DNA of 64,000 nucleotides from Sipunculus nudus (taxonomy: Eukaryota > Annelida > Sipuncula > Golfingiida > Sipunculidae). The stretch is taken from positions 37,588,176 through 37,652,175 of the forward strand of contig CM049311.1 in assembly GCA_026874595.1 (NCBI GenBank), read 5' to 3'. Each line of letters opens with the position of its first letter. The stretch's first letter is position 1. Shown piece after piece: positions 47,830-59,859 of this stretch. The notes below the pieces were generated by a model. It saw nothing but the letters and a program-made list of their open reading frames with translations. It had not been told where the DNA came from and searched no databases. The position numbers were made by a program, and so were the translations under genes.

Positions 47830-49820
47830 TCGTCAAATATTGGGATAAATCGCCAATAACTAAAACAAAACTTGTACAGTTTTGAGATAAATTTCATTCT
47901 GGTAGCCTTAAATGTTAAGATGATGCTAATGATTTAAATACCCTGAACCAACACAAAATAGTTGCTCAGTCACCAGGAACACTGAGAAATTTCTGACTGT
48001 CAAGGTCCTCAAAATCATGCATTGGGCTTGTACAAGGATATATGTCAACGTGACCTAAATTTGGAGTTCAAGGGTAATATTACGAAATGACCTTCTGGGT
48101 TAAAAAATTGACGTCCTGATTATCATTGTTAAAGCTCAGTTGACATTCAGGCACCTAAAAAAGGACCATAAAAATCTACCAGTATTTAATTCTAAAAGTC
48201 TACCAGTACACTAAAGTTTAAAACTATACAAAAATCAACCGCAATCGACACAATTTCATTGACACTTGATTGGAGCTACATAGTAAACTGATGAAGGCAT
48301 TCTGAATATAGAGAATAAGGAAAGGTAAAAATAGACTGCAAAACTACCAAGGAAATCAAATAGAAGAAAAAGGCATCACTATAGATACATGAAGAAGTTT
48401 GGCATATGTTGGTCAGTCCACTGCCTTACAGAAACCGACAGCATCTCAACAGACCGAGACGTGGCTGGGACCACTTTGAAGAGGACAATATTTGTCAGCC
48501 AAGATGTGTAAAACAAAGGATTTCTAAAGACATTATTGAAGGGGTTTTGGTGGAAAGAGAACATGGAAGATAGTCAGCTGTATCTCATGTGGTATTTCTA
48601 AAATCTCAGTTTGACCATAATTCACTATGTAAACCAATACTTATATGTTGATGTTTTCTCTGGTTAACTAACCGGAATATGATAAAACCATCAAGGAACC
48701 CTTTTTTTCTTAGAGTATGGTTGAAACATAAGCCGGTACATACGGACCTGTTTGAGTGTCTGTTGACTCTATACTTGATGACGTCACTATCCTTTTCTGG
48801 GTGCTGGATCTTGTTGTGAGGTCATGCAATGGAGTATCCCCTACAACATTTGCCAAACTTATGCGTTTAAAACTATAATTACTGTGAATAACAAAACAAT
48901 TGTGGATCATCTAGAGTATTCTTATATTTTAAAATTTGTCTTTTACAAATAATACTAAAATATAGAGTAAATATATGTTCAATAATTATATAATAAATAT
49001 TATTTATATTAATTATATGTTAAACAATTCATTTTTTTTCGATCAAGACAAAAACATTCCGACTATACATTGGTTATAATCAAATTTAGTAACAAATCCA
49101 GTTCGCAAAATTTAATCAGAGACATCAATAACAGCAATACAAACTCATACTTGAATCATCAACACTAACTTCAGTTAAGTTGTGTACGAAATGGCATGTA
49201 GCATGTTTTAAGTTTCTGTCTAATTTTCATTTTCGGATTTTTGTATACTCTTTCAAACTAAGGGTATACCCTTCGAAAAAACAGTCATTCTATAGGGGCT
49301 AACCCAATTTGATAATCCTAAATAGAAATCTTTTTATCCAGGGGTAATTTTCCTTTAGAATTGATTTCTGCTACAATAATTTTGTTCTTTACATATTTAA
49401 TGATATACATTCCATAATTTTGCATATTTGAATAAATAAGCGGAATTAAATATTTACTTCTGTGTCAGAGAGTTATTTTTCCGATAATGTGTGTGTGATG
49501 GTGTGTGTGTTTGTGTGAAAGACTGAAAGCCTTGTAAGATATCGCCCGCGTAGTGTTAGACTGGGTTAGTCAGTGGATATAATAGTAATGTCATTATAAG
49601 CACTGTTAAATGCTGTCTATCACAGTTGCTTGTTTGACCAGATAAAAAAAACAGACGTGCATGGAACACAGTTGTGTTATTATCACTTGCGTTGATTCAT
49701 AAGCTTATGGAGCAAATATATCCACCCGCGAATACATATTCATTTTTATTAGAATATCTGTCAATATTTCGTTCTAAAAAAGTTCGATCATTCCTCTGCA
49801 CAAATGGTAAAAAGGGACAA
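47830..49820. other. Intronic non-coding stretch
   Basis: Within intron 3 of the D8C gene. No exon with good splice sites or recognisable repeat was seen. Confidence 0.4.
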
Positions 49821-50439
49821 GTGGGGGTGTGACTATTTACGGTCCGGGACCGTCCGACACCTTCCCGGACTCCCTGAATTCCATCCGGGATATGGCTGTA
49901 CCGCCCGGGTCACTAAGATACCGTCCCAGACACCAGATTAAGCTTAAAAGTATTACTTAAATGCAAACAGACCTTCCGGGACCGATTGGGCCTCCAGTAT
50001 ACCGTCCGGGTCAACAAATCCAGCCCTAAACAGACCTGGCTGTTGCGCACAAATGCACAATAACGAAATATACTACATTGCAAAACACTCAAAGATCATG
50101 TGATTATATTCCACATATATTGATTATTATAATTTAATATGAATTTATCAGTTTAACGCCATGTTAATGATTATATTATTATTATTAATATTATTAATCT
50201 ATATGCAATATGCATATCAATTAAGGCCTAATCCTCATGGTTAACAAAGGCGACCCTAATAGATATATTTTATTATATTCCATATTGCAGTAATAATAAC
50301 GTTTCATTAATTATATTTCCAATACATGATACTATCAGCAATACGCACATCAATAAAGGCCTCATCCTCATGGTAAAAAAAAATGCGACCCTCATAGATA
50401 TATTTAATTATATTCCATATTGATGACGTTACTTATTTT

Positions 50440-50442
<3 letters not shown>

Positions 50443-50481
<39 letters not shown>
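50443..50481. repeat. (GA)n microsatellite
   Basis: About 19 AG units inside the TIR element. Confidence 0.95.
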
Positions 50482-50484
<3 letters not shown>

Positions 50485-50664
50485 TCATTCTATCATTAAT
50501 ATATTGTGTGTAGTTGTTTGCACAATTGTGGGTGGAAATTATAAGGTATCTTTTATCTCTCTTTAAACAGATGGAATCGTTACTAAAAATAGCAAAATCA
50601 CTGTACAGTCGCTAATTAATTAAAGCAATATTTCATGGGATCTGGAAAATAAAATCGTGTACTT

Positions 50665-51035
50665 TTTTATATATATTTTTTGGTGGAGGTAACCGCCTCC
50701 ATTTTTTTAATGCTGTCTTATCTATTTCTTAACCTAAGTATGTACATCTGCAGAGTTTCCATTTCGGTTTGGGACTACTTGACAGGGCGGTAGCACTCGC
50801 TTCCTATCATTTTTATATCCTGGTGTCACCAGGCCCGGTGTCTACCGCACCTGCGGGTCCTGGGTGTATAATCATCCCCATTGCTGGGTCATAACACCGA
50901 GGAAACCCCCAAAGACGCACTCGCATGTGAGTGAAACACGGCTGTGGGGCACAACCTCCCCATTAAGCCTGCAGAGCGCTCACCCTGGGTGGGGGCCGAC
51001 CGTGAAAAACCTCACCGCCTCGGCTGAGATTGGAA
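50665..51035 (-). mobile_element. tRNA-type SINE, copy 2
   Basis: The longest copy of the body shared with 745-1022 and 58925-59115. On the minus strand a truncated head (GGTTCCAATCTCAGCCGAGG, B-box-like) is followed by GGTGAGGTTTTTCACGG, CGGCCCCCACCCAGGGTGAG, GAGTGCGTCTTTGGGGG, GTTATGACCCAGCAATGGGG and GGGCCTGGTGACACCAGG. Nested in the TIR element. Confidence 0.6.
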
Positions 51036-51960
51036 CCCACGTGTACTTAACATCAATAAGTGTCTATATGCATTTAGGTAAAATTTAAATCTAGTTCTGG
51101 TGTCCCGGGCTGTACAGCTAGGTCCCGGACGGTATTCAGGGAGTCCCGGACGATGTCGGACGGTCCCGGACGTCCCGAACGGTAAATAGTCACTCCGGAC
51201 AAGGGGCGCAAAACATAAATATGGCACGCCACCTGGTGGTCGCACCGCACTACTTCACAAATCAAGATTTGTCAAGATTCTATTGATGTTCTTTCGTATT
51301 TCTTACTTCATGTGTCTTCTCCTTCTATAGCAAACCTGTGAGCTTATACGATGGTGGGGCGCCATCCGTCGTCTGTACGTTAACACAGTTTATCTCAAAA
51401 ACAGCTGGTACTAGCATCACCAAATTTTATGCAAAAATTAATCGGTCATCTAAAAAACTCTGTCGGATTAAGCTTATTTTTTAGCTCTCTGTATTAACTT
51501 AGATTTTACAGGGGAAAAACTAAAAATAAACTTTAAAAAACTTCTCCGAATGTCCAGCCAAATTGTTCAATATTTCACAGAAATAATTTCAGAATCCTCT
51601 TGTGTCAAATGTAATGAAACAAGAGTCCAAGATAGTAACATATCAAATATGCGTACCCTAATTAATGTACGAGAAAGAATGTTGTACGTACGTGATATGT
51701 TTTAATATATATTATTTATTTTAATCTATCATGGCCATTGTTTTATGTGGTCGACATTTGTAGGCTCTGCTAAAAAAAAGACAGACGAATGGGGCTTGTA
51801 ACTGTATATTCCCGCTGCGCTAAGGCAAGAGTTATGTAACAAACCTATTGTGGATGTATAAACTTTATATATGTTTATATATAGAGAGATATATATGTGT
51901 GTGTTTGTGTGTTTGGTGTCGATTCTTATTAGGAATTTTAGTGCGTTAGGTGAAGCTCAC

Positions 51961-52125
51961 CAAAGCAGTAGCGCATCGGACACCCTGGTGGATGGACCAA
52001 GTAGTACACATTGAATGAGGAACAGTTTTTGACCTTCACTGTCACAACCTGATCTTTACAGTTACCGAACCTGTGAATATACGCTTGCTTGTCGTAGATC
52101 TTTCCGTCCAACGGCGGGTACACTC
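51961..52125 (-). CDS. D8C membrane protein, exon 3 (D8C C-terminal half)
   Basis: 165 nt, phase 1 at both ends. The acceptor TATACTCTTCAG ends at 52126 and the donor TTTG/GTGAGC starts at 51960. It reads GVYPPLDGKIYDKQAYIHRF, GNCKDQVVTVKVKNCSSFNV and YYLVHPPGCPMRYCFG. The VKNC-SSFxVYYL-x2-PPxC-x3-YC pattern is the end of the D8C domain found in uromodulin, OIT3 and related extracellular proteins; four cysteines lie here. A Gypsy-class element begins only 49 bp upstream of the acceptor (at 52175 on the plus strand), inside a TA repeat that fills this piece of intron. Confidence 0.7.
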
Positions 52126-52132
52126 CTGAAGA

Positions 52133-52133
<1 letters not shown>

Positions 52134-52174
<41 letters not shown>
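52134..52174. repeat. (TA)n tract split by LTR element insertion
   Basis: TA repeats run up to the 5' LTR and resume right after the 3' LTR (58854-58873). The element therefore inserted into a TA microsatellite. The exact target duplication cannot be read because both sides are TA. Confidence 0.85.
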
Positions 52175-52179
<5 letters not shown>

Positions 52180-52908
52180 CATGGACGTCACCCGGACATC
52201 GGAGGATGGCGCCACGAAGTGGTGTGGCCGCCCCCGTTTCCACGCTTATGGATCCACCCCGCTATCAGTGACTACTGACGCGCTTTTAGAAACATAAAAA
52301 CTATTCTTGGACCATTCAGTACTGGTTTTGCAGTTCTGCCGGCGCTATCGTTTCTCTCAAGCAAAACCACAAACTTCTGCGGTTTCCACCCATTGTTGAA
52401 AACCTATAAAACGAACTCGCCTGCAGTACGAGGCGGGACTATTGACTTCGCCAACGCCACGTTGCTGTTATCCCCGGGGACCGTGACCGTGGGCTCTTGG
52501 TCCCCAAGCCCACGGAATGCCATGAACCACGCCATGAACTTTATTATTTAGGAAGAGGAGAGACTTTATGTTTGTTTGGTGCCACATGGATTAATACAGG
52601 ACTTCAGTTTTGTGTGTGCCCGAATTATGTGTTGATGATGGACTTCAGTTTCTCGTATACCGGATTCAGTTAAGTATTTCGTTACAGTTCGTTATTTAGA
52701 GACTCAGTTTTCGTCAGAGACTTGGTTATAAATTACGTTATGTATTGACTATTATATTATTTGTGTACGATTGTAAATATTGTAATATAGTAATATAGTA
52801 CTGTTTTTGCACCCATATTTTAGTTAGGTATTCATTTGAAGAGAACGAGTCTGAGCATATGTGTTACGGTTCGGCCTGAGTTGTTTGGTGTGAAAAGGGA
52901 CCGTAACA
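52175..52908 (+). repeat. 5' LTR of the Gypsy-class element
   Basis: 734 bp, TGTTGCATGG to CCGTAACA (TG..CA ends). It differs from the 3' LTR by about one base. A TATAAAA box lies at 52405-52411, a plausible promoter for the element. Confidence 0.95.
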
Positions 52909-53066
52909 TAATGGCGACCGCGACGAGACTCTGTATTTCGTAATAACGGCTACATTTGGATGTAAAATTTCACAGTGGTCTCTATAACTTCTAGTTATTG
53001 AACTAGTATTTAACTACAATTGCACTCGTATATTTCTCAGACACGTTATCTTGATACTTTGCAAAT

Positions 53067-54290
53067 ATGGGTACGGAATTTAAACCAAATGAAATTATAC
53101 CACAATTAAGAGAAAATAGGAGCTTATTGTATACGTTAAAGAAAAATGAACTTGAAATTGTTGCTCTACATTTAAATATTGACATCATGGATGTATGCAC
53201 TGTAGAGGGTTTAAGAAATGTACTTAAGAAATCATTATATGGTGATGTAGAAAGTAAAGAGGAATCTGATTTGGAGGAAAAACCTATTAAGGAACCTCTT
53301 GGGGCAACAGCTATTGACCCGATAGAACTAGAATTGAGAAAGTATGAACTTAAATTGAAATATGAAGCTCAAGTTGAAACGGAAATCCGTAGATATGAAA
53401 TCGAAAGAGAAACGCAAATTAAGTTGAAAGAGTTAGAGTTACAAAATCCTCAAAATCGTAAAGCACATGAGCCGTCTGAATTCCTATTCAGAAATTCGAC
53501 AAAAGTACCTCCCTTCAATGAAAATGAAGTGGAGCGTTATTTCAGTTATTTTGAACGGGTGGCCACTTTAATGGCTTGGCCTAAAGGCCAGTGGACCCTG
53601 TTGTTACAAAGCGTTCTGGTTGGTCGCGCACAGGACGTTTACACTGCGCTCACAGACGAACAATGCAGGGATTACGACACTGTAAAAGAGGTCATTCTGA
53701 GAGCCTATGAATTAGTCCCCGAAGCGTATCGCTTAAAATTTAGGAATGCCACCAAAAGAGAAAATCAACTCATGTTGAATATGCTAGAGACAAAGAAAGT
53801 GCATTTAATAGATGGTGTCAGTCTATGAAAATTGATCAGGATTTTGAAAAACTCAAACAACTAATTTTGATAGAAGAGTTCAAAAGGCATATCCGTAGTG
53901 ACATTAAAATATTTTTGGATGAACATAAAGTAAGAAATGTAAACGAGGCTGGTGTCCTGGCAGATGAATTTGCCTTGACGCACCGCCCCAGTTATACCAG
54001 TCACAGGAGGAGGTATGGTGAGAAAAGAGAGGGTAGCAAAAGCCCAAAACTGGGTCGGAGAAAGGGTAGTCCCTACTATCGGGGTCACTCCGGCTCAGGT
54101 AAACCACAGTCCGATCATGGTAAACCCCAGTATAAAAGTCAATCTGACTCTCCTGCTCAACATAAAGAGGGACAACCTAGGACTGGACCCAAATATTGTA
54201 CATTCTGTGAGTTCAAGGGGCATACAGAATCTGAGTGTTATAGAAAAAGATACGGTCAAAGTAAGCCTAAACCTAATGCGTTAACTGTTA
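53067..54290 (+). other. Gag region of the Gypsy-class element
   Basis: The ATG at 53067 begins MGTEFKPNEIIPQLRENRSL. A charged coiled-coil-like stretch (about 53330-53450) is followed by a retrotransposon-gag-like core (VPPFNENEVERYFSYFERVA; WPKGQWTLLLQSVLVGRAQD) and, near 54197-54238, a CCHC zinc knuckle (CTFCEFKGHTESEC). Domain limits are approximate. Confidence 0.75.
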
Positions 54291-54429
54291 CGCAGAGCAT
54301 GAAACCGGTAACAATGCCCAGTAAACTAGAGACTAAAGGTGAAACACAAAGCCCTGTCCACGAGAGCTTTCAGCCCTTTGTGTCAGATGGCTTTGTTCAG
54401 TTAGAGGGTAACCATGCAAGAAAGGCCCG

Positions 54430-54560
54430 TGTTAAAATCTTAAGGGATACCGGGGCAACCCAAAGCCTCGTTTTGAAATCTGTTCTTCCCTTCTCTAAAG
54501 AGAGTTACGCGGGGTGTTCAGTTCTAGTCCAGGGCGTTAATTCGGAATTTTTAGAAGTTC
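54430..54560 (+). other. Protease region of the Gypsy-class element
   Basis: RVKILRDTGATQSLVLKS carries the DTGA active site of retropepsin-type proteases. Limits approximate. Confidence 0.7.
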
Positions 54561-55249
54561 ATTACACAGAGTGAAACTAGAATCTGATTTAGTCTCTGAA
54601 TTTGTAACTGTAGGAGTTTGTTCAAAGTTGCCAGTAGAGGGCGTTTCGCTCCTCCTAGGCAACGATTTAGCTGGTGACAGAGTGAAAATTGATCCCAGAA
54701 TGACAAAATTGCCGAGCACTGATAGGGACACAGACCTGCTCCAGCAGGAGTTTCCGGGCGTATTTCCAGGCTGTGTAGTGACTCGAGCGATGAGTAAAAA
54801 GGCAAGTCTGAAACCAGAGAGTTCTGTACTTGACCTCTCGCAAACCTTTATGGCGCATTCAAACGATGAAGTCAGTGGCTTAAAGCCCGTTACGCGAGTA
54901 AATATTAAATCGCCTGTATGTGACCCAAGTGGCACACCCAGTCCAAAGGACTCGACTACAAATGTAGTACAGGGCAAACAGACCCTGAATAGAAATCTCC
55001 AAAGGAGGACAAACGGCGTGAAATCGCCTGATCAAAATGGGCATGAACAGTTAAAGAAGGATAGGAGTGTAAAGAATGTAGAAGTTAGCATGAAAACTGA
55101 TGATTTGATAGAAATGCAAAAGAAAGATCCTGATATTGCCTCCCTTAGAGAAAATGCCTTGACTAAAGAGGAAGCAGATAAAGTTCCAACTTGTTTCACC
55201 TTACAGAATGATGTACTAGTCAGAAAATATAGACCTCCCACCATACCAG

Positions 55250-56350
55250 CGGACGAAACGTGGAAAACTCTTTATCAAATTGTAGTTCCCTCCGAGTATC
55301 GCCCAGAATTCTTAAAACTTGCACATGATCATCCTATGCCAGGACATTTGGGTGTAAGGAAAACCAAACACAAAATTCTCCAACACTTCTATTGGCCCAA
55401 GTTAAAACGAGACGTGGCGAAATACTGTAAAACTTATCATGTGTGTCAAATGATTGGAAAACCAACCCACCAAATTAGTCCTGCGCCACTCTCACCCATA
55501 CCAACAACACATGATGCGTTTGAATCAGTAATACTTGACTGTGTAGGACCGCTAAGAAAAACTGAACATGGCAATGAATGTTCTAACAATCATGTGTACT
55601 GCAACTAGATTTCCAGAAGCTATTCCTCTTAGAACTATATCTGCAAAGAAAATTGTTGAAGCTCTGGTTAAATTTTTTACTACTTTTGGCTTACCAAGAA
55701 CAATACAAACGGATCAAGGTTCAAATTTCATGTCAAATATATTTGCCCAGGTTATGACAGAGCTAGGCATAAAACACTACAAATCCAGTGCCTACCATCC
55801 TGAGAGTCAAGGTGCTCTAGAGCGATTTCACCAAACTCTCAAAAACATGATTAGAGCTTATTGTCTTGATACTGGGAACCAGTGGGATGAGGGTTTACCC
55901 TTTTTGATATTTGCAGCCCGAGAAGCAGTGCAAGAAAGCTTAGGGTTTAGCCCTTTTGAATTAGTGTATGGGCACTACGTAAGAGGCCCCCTGGCGGTGT
56001 TAAAAGACACTTGGATGGAAAACAGTTGTCAAAGTAGCTTGTTAAAATATGTTCAGGAATTCAAGGAGAAATTAAGTAGGGCAAATGACATCGCCCAAGA
56101 ACATTTAAAGAAAGCCCAAAACAAAATGAAAGTATGGTATGACAAAAAGACGACAAAAAGAGAATTTAAACCTGGTGATAAAGTTCTGGTATTATTCCCA
56201 ATTCCAGGACATCCCCTGCAAGCAAAATACTCTGGACCATACAAAGTTGTTGAGAAGAAATCAGATTTGAATTATGTGATTGATACTCCTGATCGTAGAA
56301 AGTCGCAACAACTTTGTCATATAAATATGTTGAAAGAATATCATGACAGA
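55250..56350 (+). other. Integrase region of the Gypsy-class element
   Basis: H2C2 zinc-binding module (HDHPMPGHLGVRKTKHKILQ, YCKTYHVCQ), then a catalytic core with D (VILDCVGPL), D (TDQGSNFMSN) and E (YHPESQGALERF), then a GPY/F module (KYSGPYKVVEKK). It lies upstream of the reverse transcriptase. Confidence 0.85.
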
Positions 56351-56599
56351 TCAGCGGAAACATGTCAATCTAGTCCTCCCCAAACAAATTTGGTACTCAT
56401 TAAAGAAACTGAAAAGAATGCCGAGGATGTTCTCATGAAGAAAACTGAACATCCTGTAAAACTGAACAACTCTGATATTTTAAATAATTTAGATCAGAAA
56501 TTGTCACATTTGGATTTCGATCAGTTATCAGAGTTGAAGGAAATCCTGCTTAATTATGACTCTTTATTTCCTGATGTCCCCAGTAGAACTAATGTACTA

Positions 56600-57300
56600 C
56601 AGCATGATGTAGACGTTGGAGATGCTTCCCCTATTAAACAGGCACCATATAGAGCTGGTCCCCAAAAGTTACAAGCCATAAAGAATGAAATCAAGTATAT
56701 GATAGAGAATGATATTATTGAAAACAGCAGTAGTGCCTGGAGTTCCCCATGTTTGTTGATAAAGAAGCCTGATATGACCTACAGATTTTGTACAGACTAT
56801 CGAAAAGTTAACACTGTAACAATAACAGATACTTACCCTTTGCCCAGAGTGGAAGATTGCATTGATAGGATTGGATCTGCTACGTATATTAGCAAGTTAG
56901 ATCTGTTAAAAGGTTATTGGCAGGTACCTCTTACCGAACGGGCTAAGCAAATATCTGCGTTTGTAACGCCAAACGGTTTGTTCCAGTACAAAGTTATGCC
57001 CTTCGGAATGAAAAATGCGCCAGCCTGCTTCATGAGACTTATGAATTGTGTATTATCTGGCTTAGATAACTGTACTTGCTATATTGATGATGTTGTTGTA
57101 TACAATAACATATGGGAAGATCATAAACAAAGTTTGGTAGAACTCTTTGAGAGACTGAAAAAAGCAGGATTGACAGTTAATCTTGCCAAGAGTGATTTTT
57201 GTCGTGCAACTGTAACATATTTAGGGCACGAAGTAGGTCAAGGTTGTGTAAAACCAATTGCCAGTAAAGTATCTGCTATCGTAGAATTTCCAGTTCCTAC
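56600..57300 (+). other. Reverse transcriptase region
   Basis: Recognisable blocks are SSAWSSPCLLIKKPD, YRFCTDYRKVN, SKLDLLKGYWQVPL, FGMKNAPACFMRLMN and the catalytic YIDDVVVY near 57080. Typical Ty3/Gypsy reverse transcriptase. Confidence 0.9.
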
Positions 57301-57479
57301 TAATCGCAAGGAACTAATGCGATTCTTAGGAATGACTGGGTATTACAGGAAATTTTGTCAGAACTTTGCAGAAGTTGTAAATCCGTTAACGGACCTATTG
57401 AAAAAGGACAGAAAATTCCATTGGAATAAAAACTGTCAAAATGCTTTTGAAAGAGCCAAAGCTATATTACAAAGTGCAC

Positions 57480-57886
57480 CTGTGTTACAGGCTCCAAATT
57501 TTGATAAACCGTTTTCTCTCATGACGGATGCCAGCGATTGTGGTGTAGGCGCTGTGCTCATCCAAGAAGATGACTTTAACATAAGTCATCCGGTTTGCTA
57601 CTATTCAAAGAAATTTTTACCTCATCAAAAGAATTATTCTACTATTGAAAAGGAAACTCTGTCACTATTGATGGCGTTACAGCACTTTGAAGTATATTTG
57701 GGCTCTACGCCTTATGAAATAACTGTTTATACAGATCATAATCCCATAACATTTCTTCATAAGATGAAGAATAATAATCAGAGATTAATGAGATGGAGTC
57801 TAGCCCTGTCAGAGTTTAACCTAGTTATCAAACACATCAAGGGCTCCGATAACATAATCGCTGATACGTTATCGAGACGTCATTAA
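57480..57886 (+). other. RNase H region
   Basis: Blocks are FSLMTDASDCGVGAVLIQ, YSTIEKETLSLLMALQHF, VYTDHNPITFLHKM and IKHIKGSDNIIADTLSR, the standard Gypsy RNase H with catalytic D, E, D and D positions visible. Confidence 0.85.
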
Positions 57887-58120
57887 TTTTGATCTGATGA
57901 TTGACTCTTGTTATAGCCTCGGACATGTTTTGTCCTTTGGAAGAGTTGTATTACATATATTACATGTATTAAGATATTGCTGATTATACTATTTGTGATG
58001 ATGATAATTAATTAGCTGTAAGAAGCATAAACTAATGCTTAAGATGTCAAACTACTCATATACTCGTCATACAGTGCTAATGCTTTGCTCTCCTTACCTT
58101 CTTTCTTTTAAGGGTGGGGG

Positions 58121-58853
58121 TGTTGCATGGACGTCACCCGGACATCGGAGGATGGCGCCACGAAGTGGTGTGGCCGCCCCCGTTTCCACGCTTATGGATC
58201 CACCCCGCTATCAGTGACTACTGACGCGCTTTTAGAAACATAAAAACTATTCTTGGACCATTCAGTACTGGTTTTGCAGTTCTGCCGGCGCTATCGTTTC
58301 TCTCAAGCAAAACCACAACTTCTGCGGTTTCCACCCATTGTTGAAAACCTATAAAACGAACTCGCCTGCAGTACGAGGCGGGACTATTGACTTCGCCAAC
58401 GCCACGTTGCTGTTATCCCCGGGGACCGTGACCGTGGGCTCTTGGTCCCCAAGCCCACGGAATGCCATGAACCACGCCATGAACTTTATTATTTAGGAAG
58501 AGGAGAGACTTTATGTTTGTTTGGTGCCACATGGATTAATACAGGACTTCAGTTTTGTGTGTGCCCGAATTATGTGTTGATGATGGACTTCAGTTTCTCG
58601 TATACCGGATTCAGTTAAGTATTTCGTTACAGTTCGTTATTTAGAGACTCAGTTTTCGTCAGAGACTTGGTTATAAATTACGTTATGTATTGACTATTAT
58701 ATTATTTGTGTACGATTGTAAATATTGTAATATAGTAATATAGTACTGTTTTTGCACCCATATTTTAGTTAGGTATTCATTTGAAGAGAACGAGTCTGAG
58801 CATATGTGTTACGGTTCGGCCTGAGTTGTTTGGTGTGAAAAGGGACCGTAACA
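58121..58853 (+). repeat. 3' LTR of the Gypsy-class element
   Basis: 733 bp, near-identical to 52175-52908, preceded by the purine tract. TATAAAA at about 58349-58355. Confidence 0.95.
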
Positions 58854-58924
58854 ATATATATATATATATATATAACAAGAAGCAGGGGATATTTGTAAAT
58901 TTGATAAGACGAGTTAACACAAAC

Positions 58925-59115
58925 CATCATACCCCAAGACGCACTCGTTTGTGAGAGACCCATGGCTGTGGGGCACAGGCTTCCAATTAATCCTTCAGAG
59001 CATTCCCTGGGTGGGGGCCGACCGTGAAAATCTCACCGCCTCGGCTTAGATTTGAACTCACGACCTCCCGGCTTTCAGTCCTGTGTGCTACCCCTAGACC
59101 ACAGAAACCGGTGGT
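58925..59115 (-). mobile_element. tRNA-type SINE, copy 3 (with head)
   Basis: Minus strand: GGTCTAGGGGTAGCACACAG (A-box region), GGAGGTCGTGAGTTCAAATC (B box GAGTTCAAATC), then AGCCGAGGCGGTGAGATTTT and CACGGTCGGCCCCCACCCAG as in copy 2. The body is cut near 58925. Shows the family is tRNA-derived. Confidence 0.65.
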
Positions 59116-59410
59116 TTCAACACAGCTATATACAGTATACATACATCGTGATTGTGATGTTATCTCAAATGACATATGGCTTGAACGAAATGAGCCAGAC
59201 TATCAAATATACGTATGTTTCATAGTGGGAAGCCCATTGAATTTGGCAAAATTTTCATTAAATGGCAGAAAATTCTAGAAGGTAAATCTGAAATTAAAAA
59301 AAATTAGGCATAACCATACCTTGCAAAATATATAAGTGATAAAGTAAAATCAACATCTGAGAGAAAAATCTATTTATCTGATACCATGATAAAGGTCCAG
59401 GCCAATTACC

Positions 59411-59851
59411 CAGAAATGTAGTCGAGTCAACATCATCCGAGTCCCAGAGGTTCTAGTCCAAGTCCACCGCCTTCGAGTCCGAGTCATTCGGAACCTGGGT
59501 CCAAGTCCTAGTCCAATAGAAAAATAATTTAATAAAAAAAAATTAAATAGAAATTTCAGATTACCATGTACATTTTTATTTATTAGTTGCACCTGGTGTT
59601 ATTATGATGGTTAATTCCATTTATAGCTCCCGCTGAGCAAAGCTTGGTATATAGAGTGATATTATTTTGTAATTTTCTTCTATATTATATGGCAGTGTTT
59701 TTCTTCTGGAGTCGAGATGGACTCGGTCTTATATCTCGAGTCCTTATCTCCGGGTCCGAGAACAAGTCCGAGTCCAGGATTCTCGAGTCCAAGTCGGTGT
59801 CACTAAAAAATGTGACTCGAGTCCGGACTGCACTCGAGTCCTACATCACTG
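59411..59851. mobile_element. hAT-type MITE, copy 2
   Basis: The left end reads CAGAAATGTAGTCGAGTC; the right end, reverse complemented, reads CAGTGATGTAGGACTCGAGT. Matches 1070-1790, but without the 27-bp expansion. GAGTCCAAGTCC and GAGTCCGAGTC motifs sit inside both ends. Non-coding. Confidence 0.6.
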
Positions 59852-59859
59852 CAACGGTC

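Larger units (their letters stand above)
49829..51193. mobile_element. TIR element with GTCCGGGAC subterminal repeats
   Basis: The left end reads GTGACTATTTACGGTCCGGG; the right end, reverse complemented, reads GTGACTATTTACCGTTCGGG. Both are followed by clustered copies of GTCCGGGAC/CCGTCCGAC and GGACTCCCTGAAT (49840-49990 and 51100-51180). It has no coding capacity. The centre contains a SINE copy (50665-51035), a (GA)n tract and AT-rich DNA. The superfamily is unknown and no flank duplication was clear. Confidence 0.6.
52175..58853 (+). mobile_element. Gypsy-class LTR retrotransposon, Gmr1-like order
   Basis: 6,679 bp with near-identical LTRs (52175-52908 and 58121-58853), so very young. 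After the 5' LTR a primer site TGGCGACCGCGACGAG (52912 on) fits the 3' end of a tRNA-Arg; a purine tract AAGGGTGGGGG (58110-58120) precedes the 3' LTR. Parts in order: gag (from about 53067) with a CCHC knuckle, aspartic protease (DTGA), integrase, reverse transcriptase, RNase H (ending about 57886). Integrase lies before reverse transcriptase, the reverse of normal Ty3/Gypsy order and the hallmark of the Gmr1 group. The internal region reads in about four overlapping frames, so it carries about three breaks or frame changes. It is antisense in intron 2 of the D8C gene. Confidence 0.9.

Noticed and set aside
51938-52243. Continuous minus ORF joining the D8C exon to LTR sequence through the TA repeat
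   Set aside because: The frame stays open by chance across (TA)n. The clear acceptor at 52126 and the family alignment show the exon starts at 52125.
59024-59278. Plus ORF starting MKISPPRLRFELTTSRLSVL
   Set aside because: It is a translation of the tRNA-type SINE head and flank.
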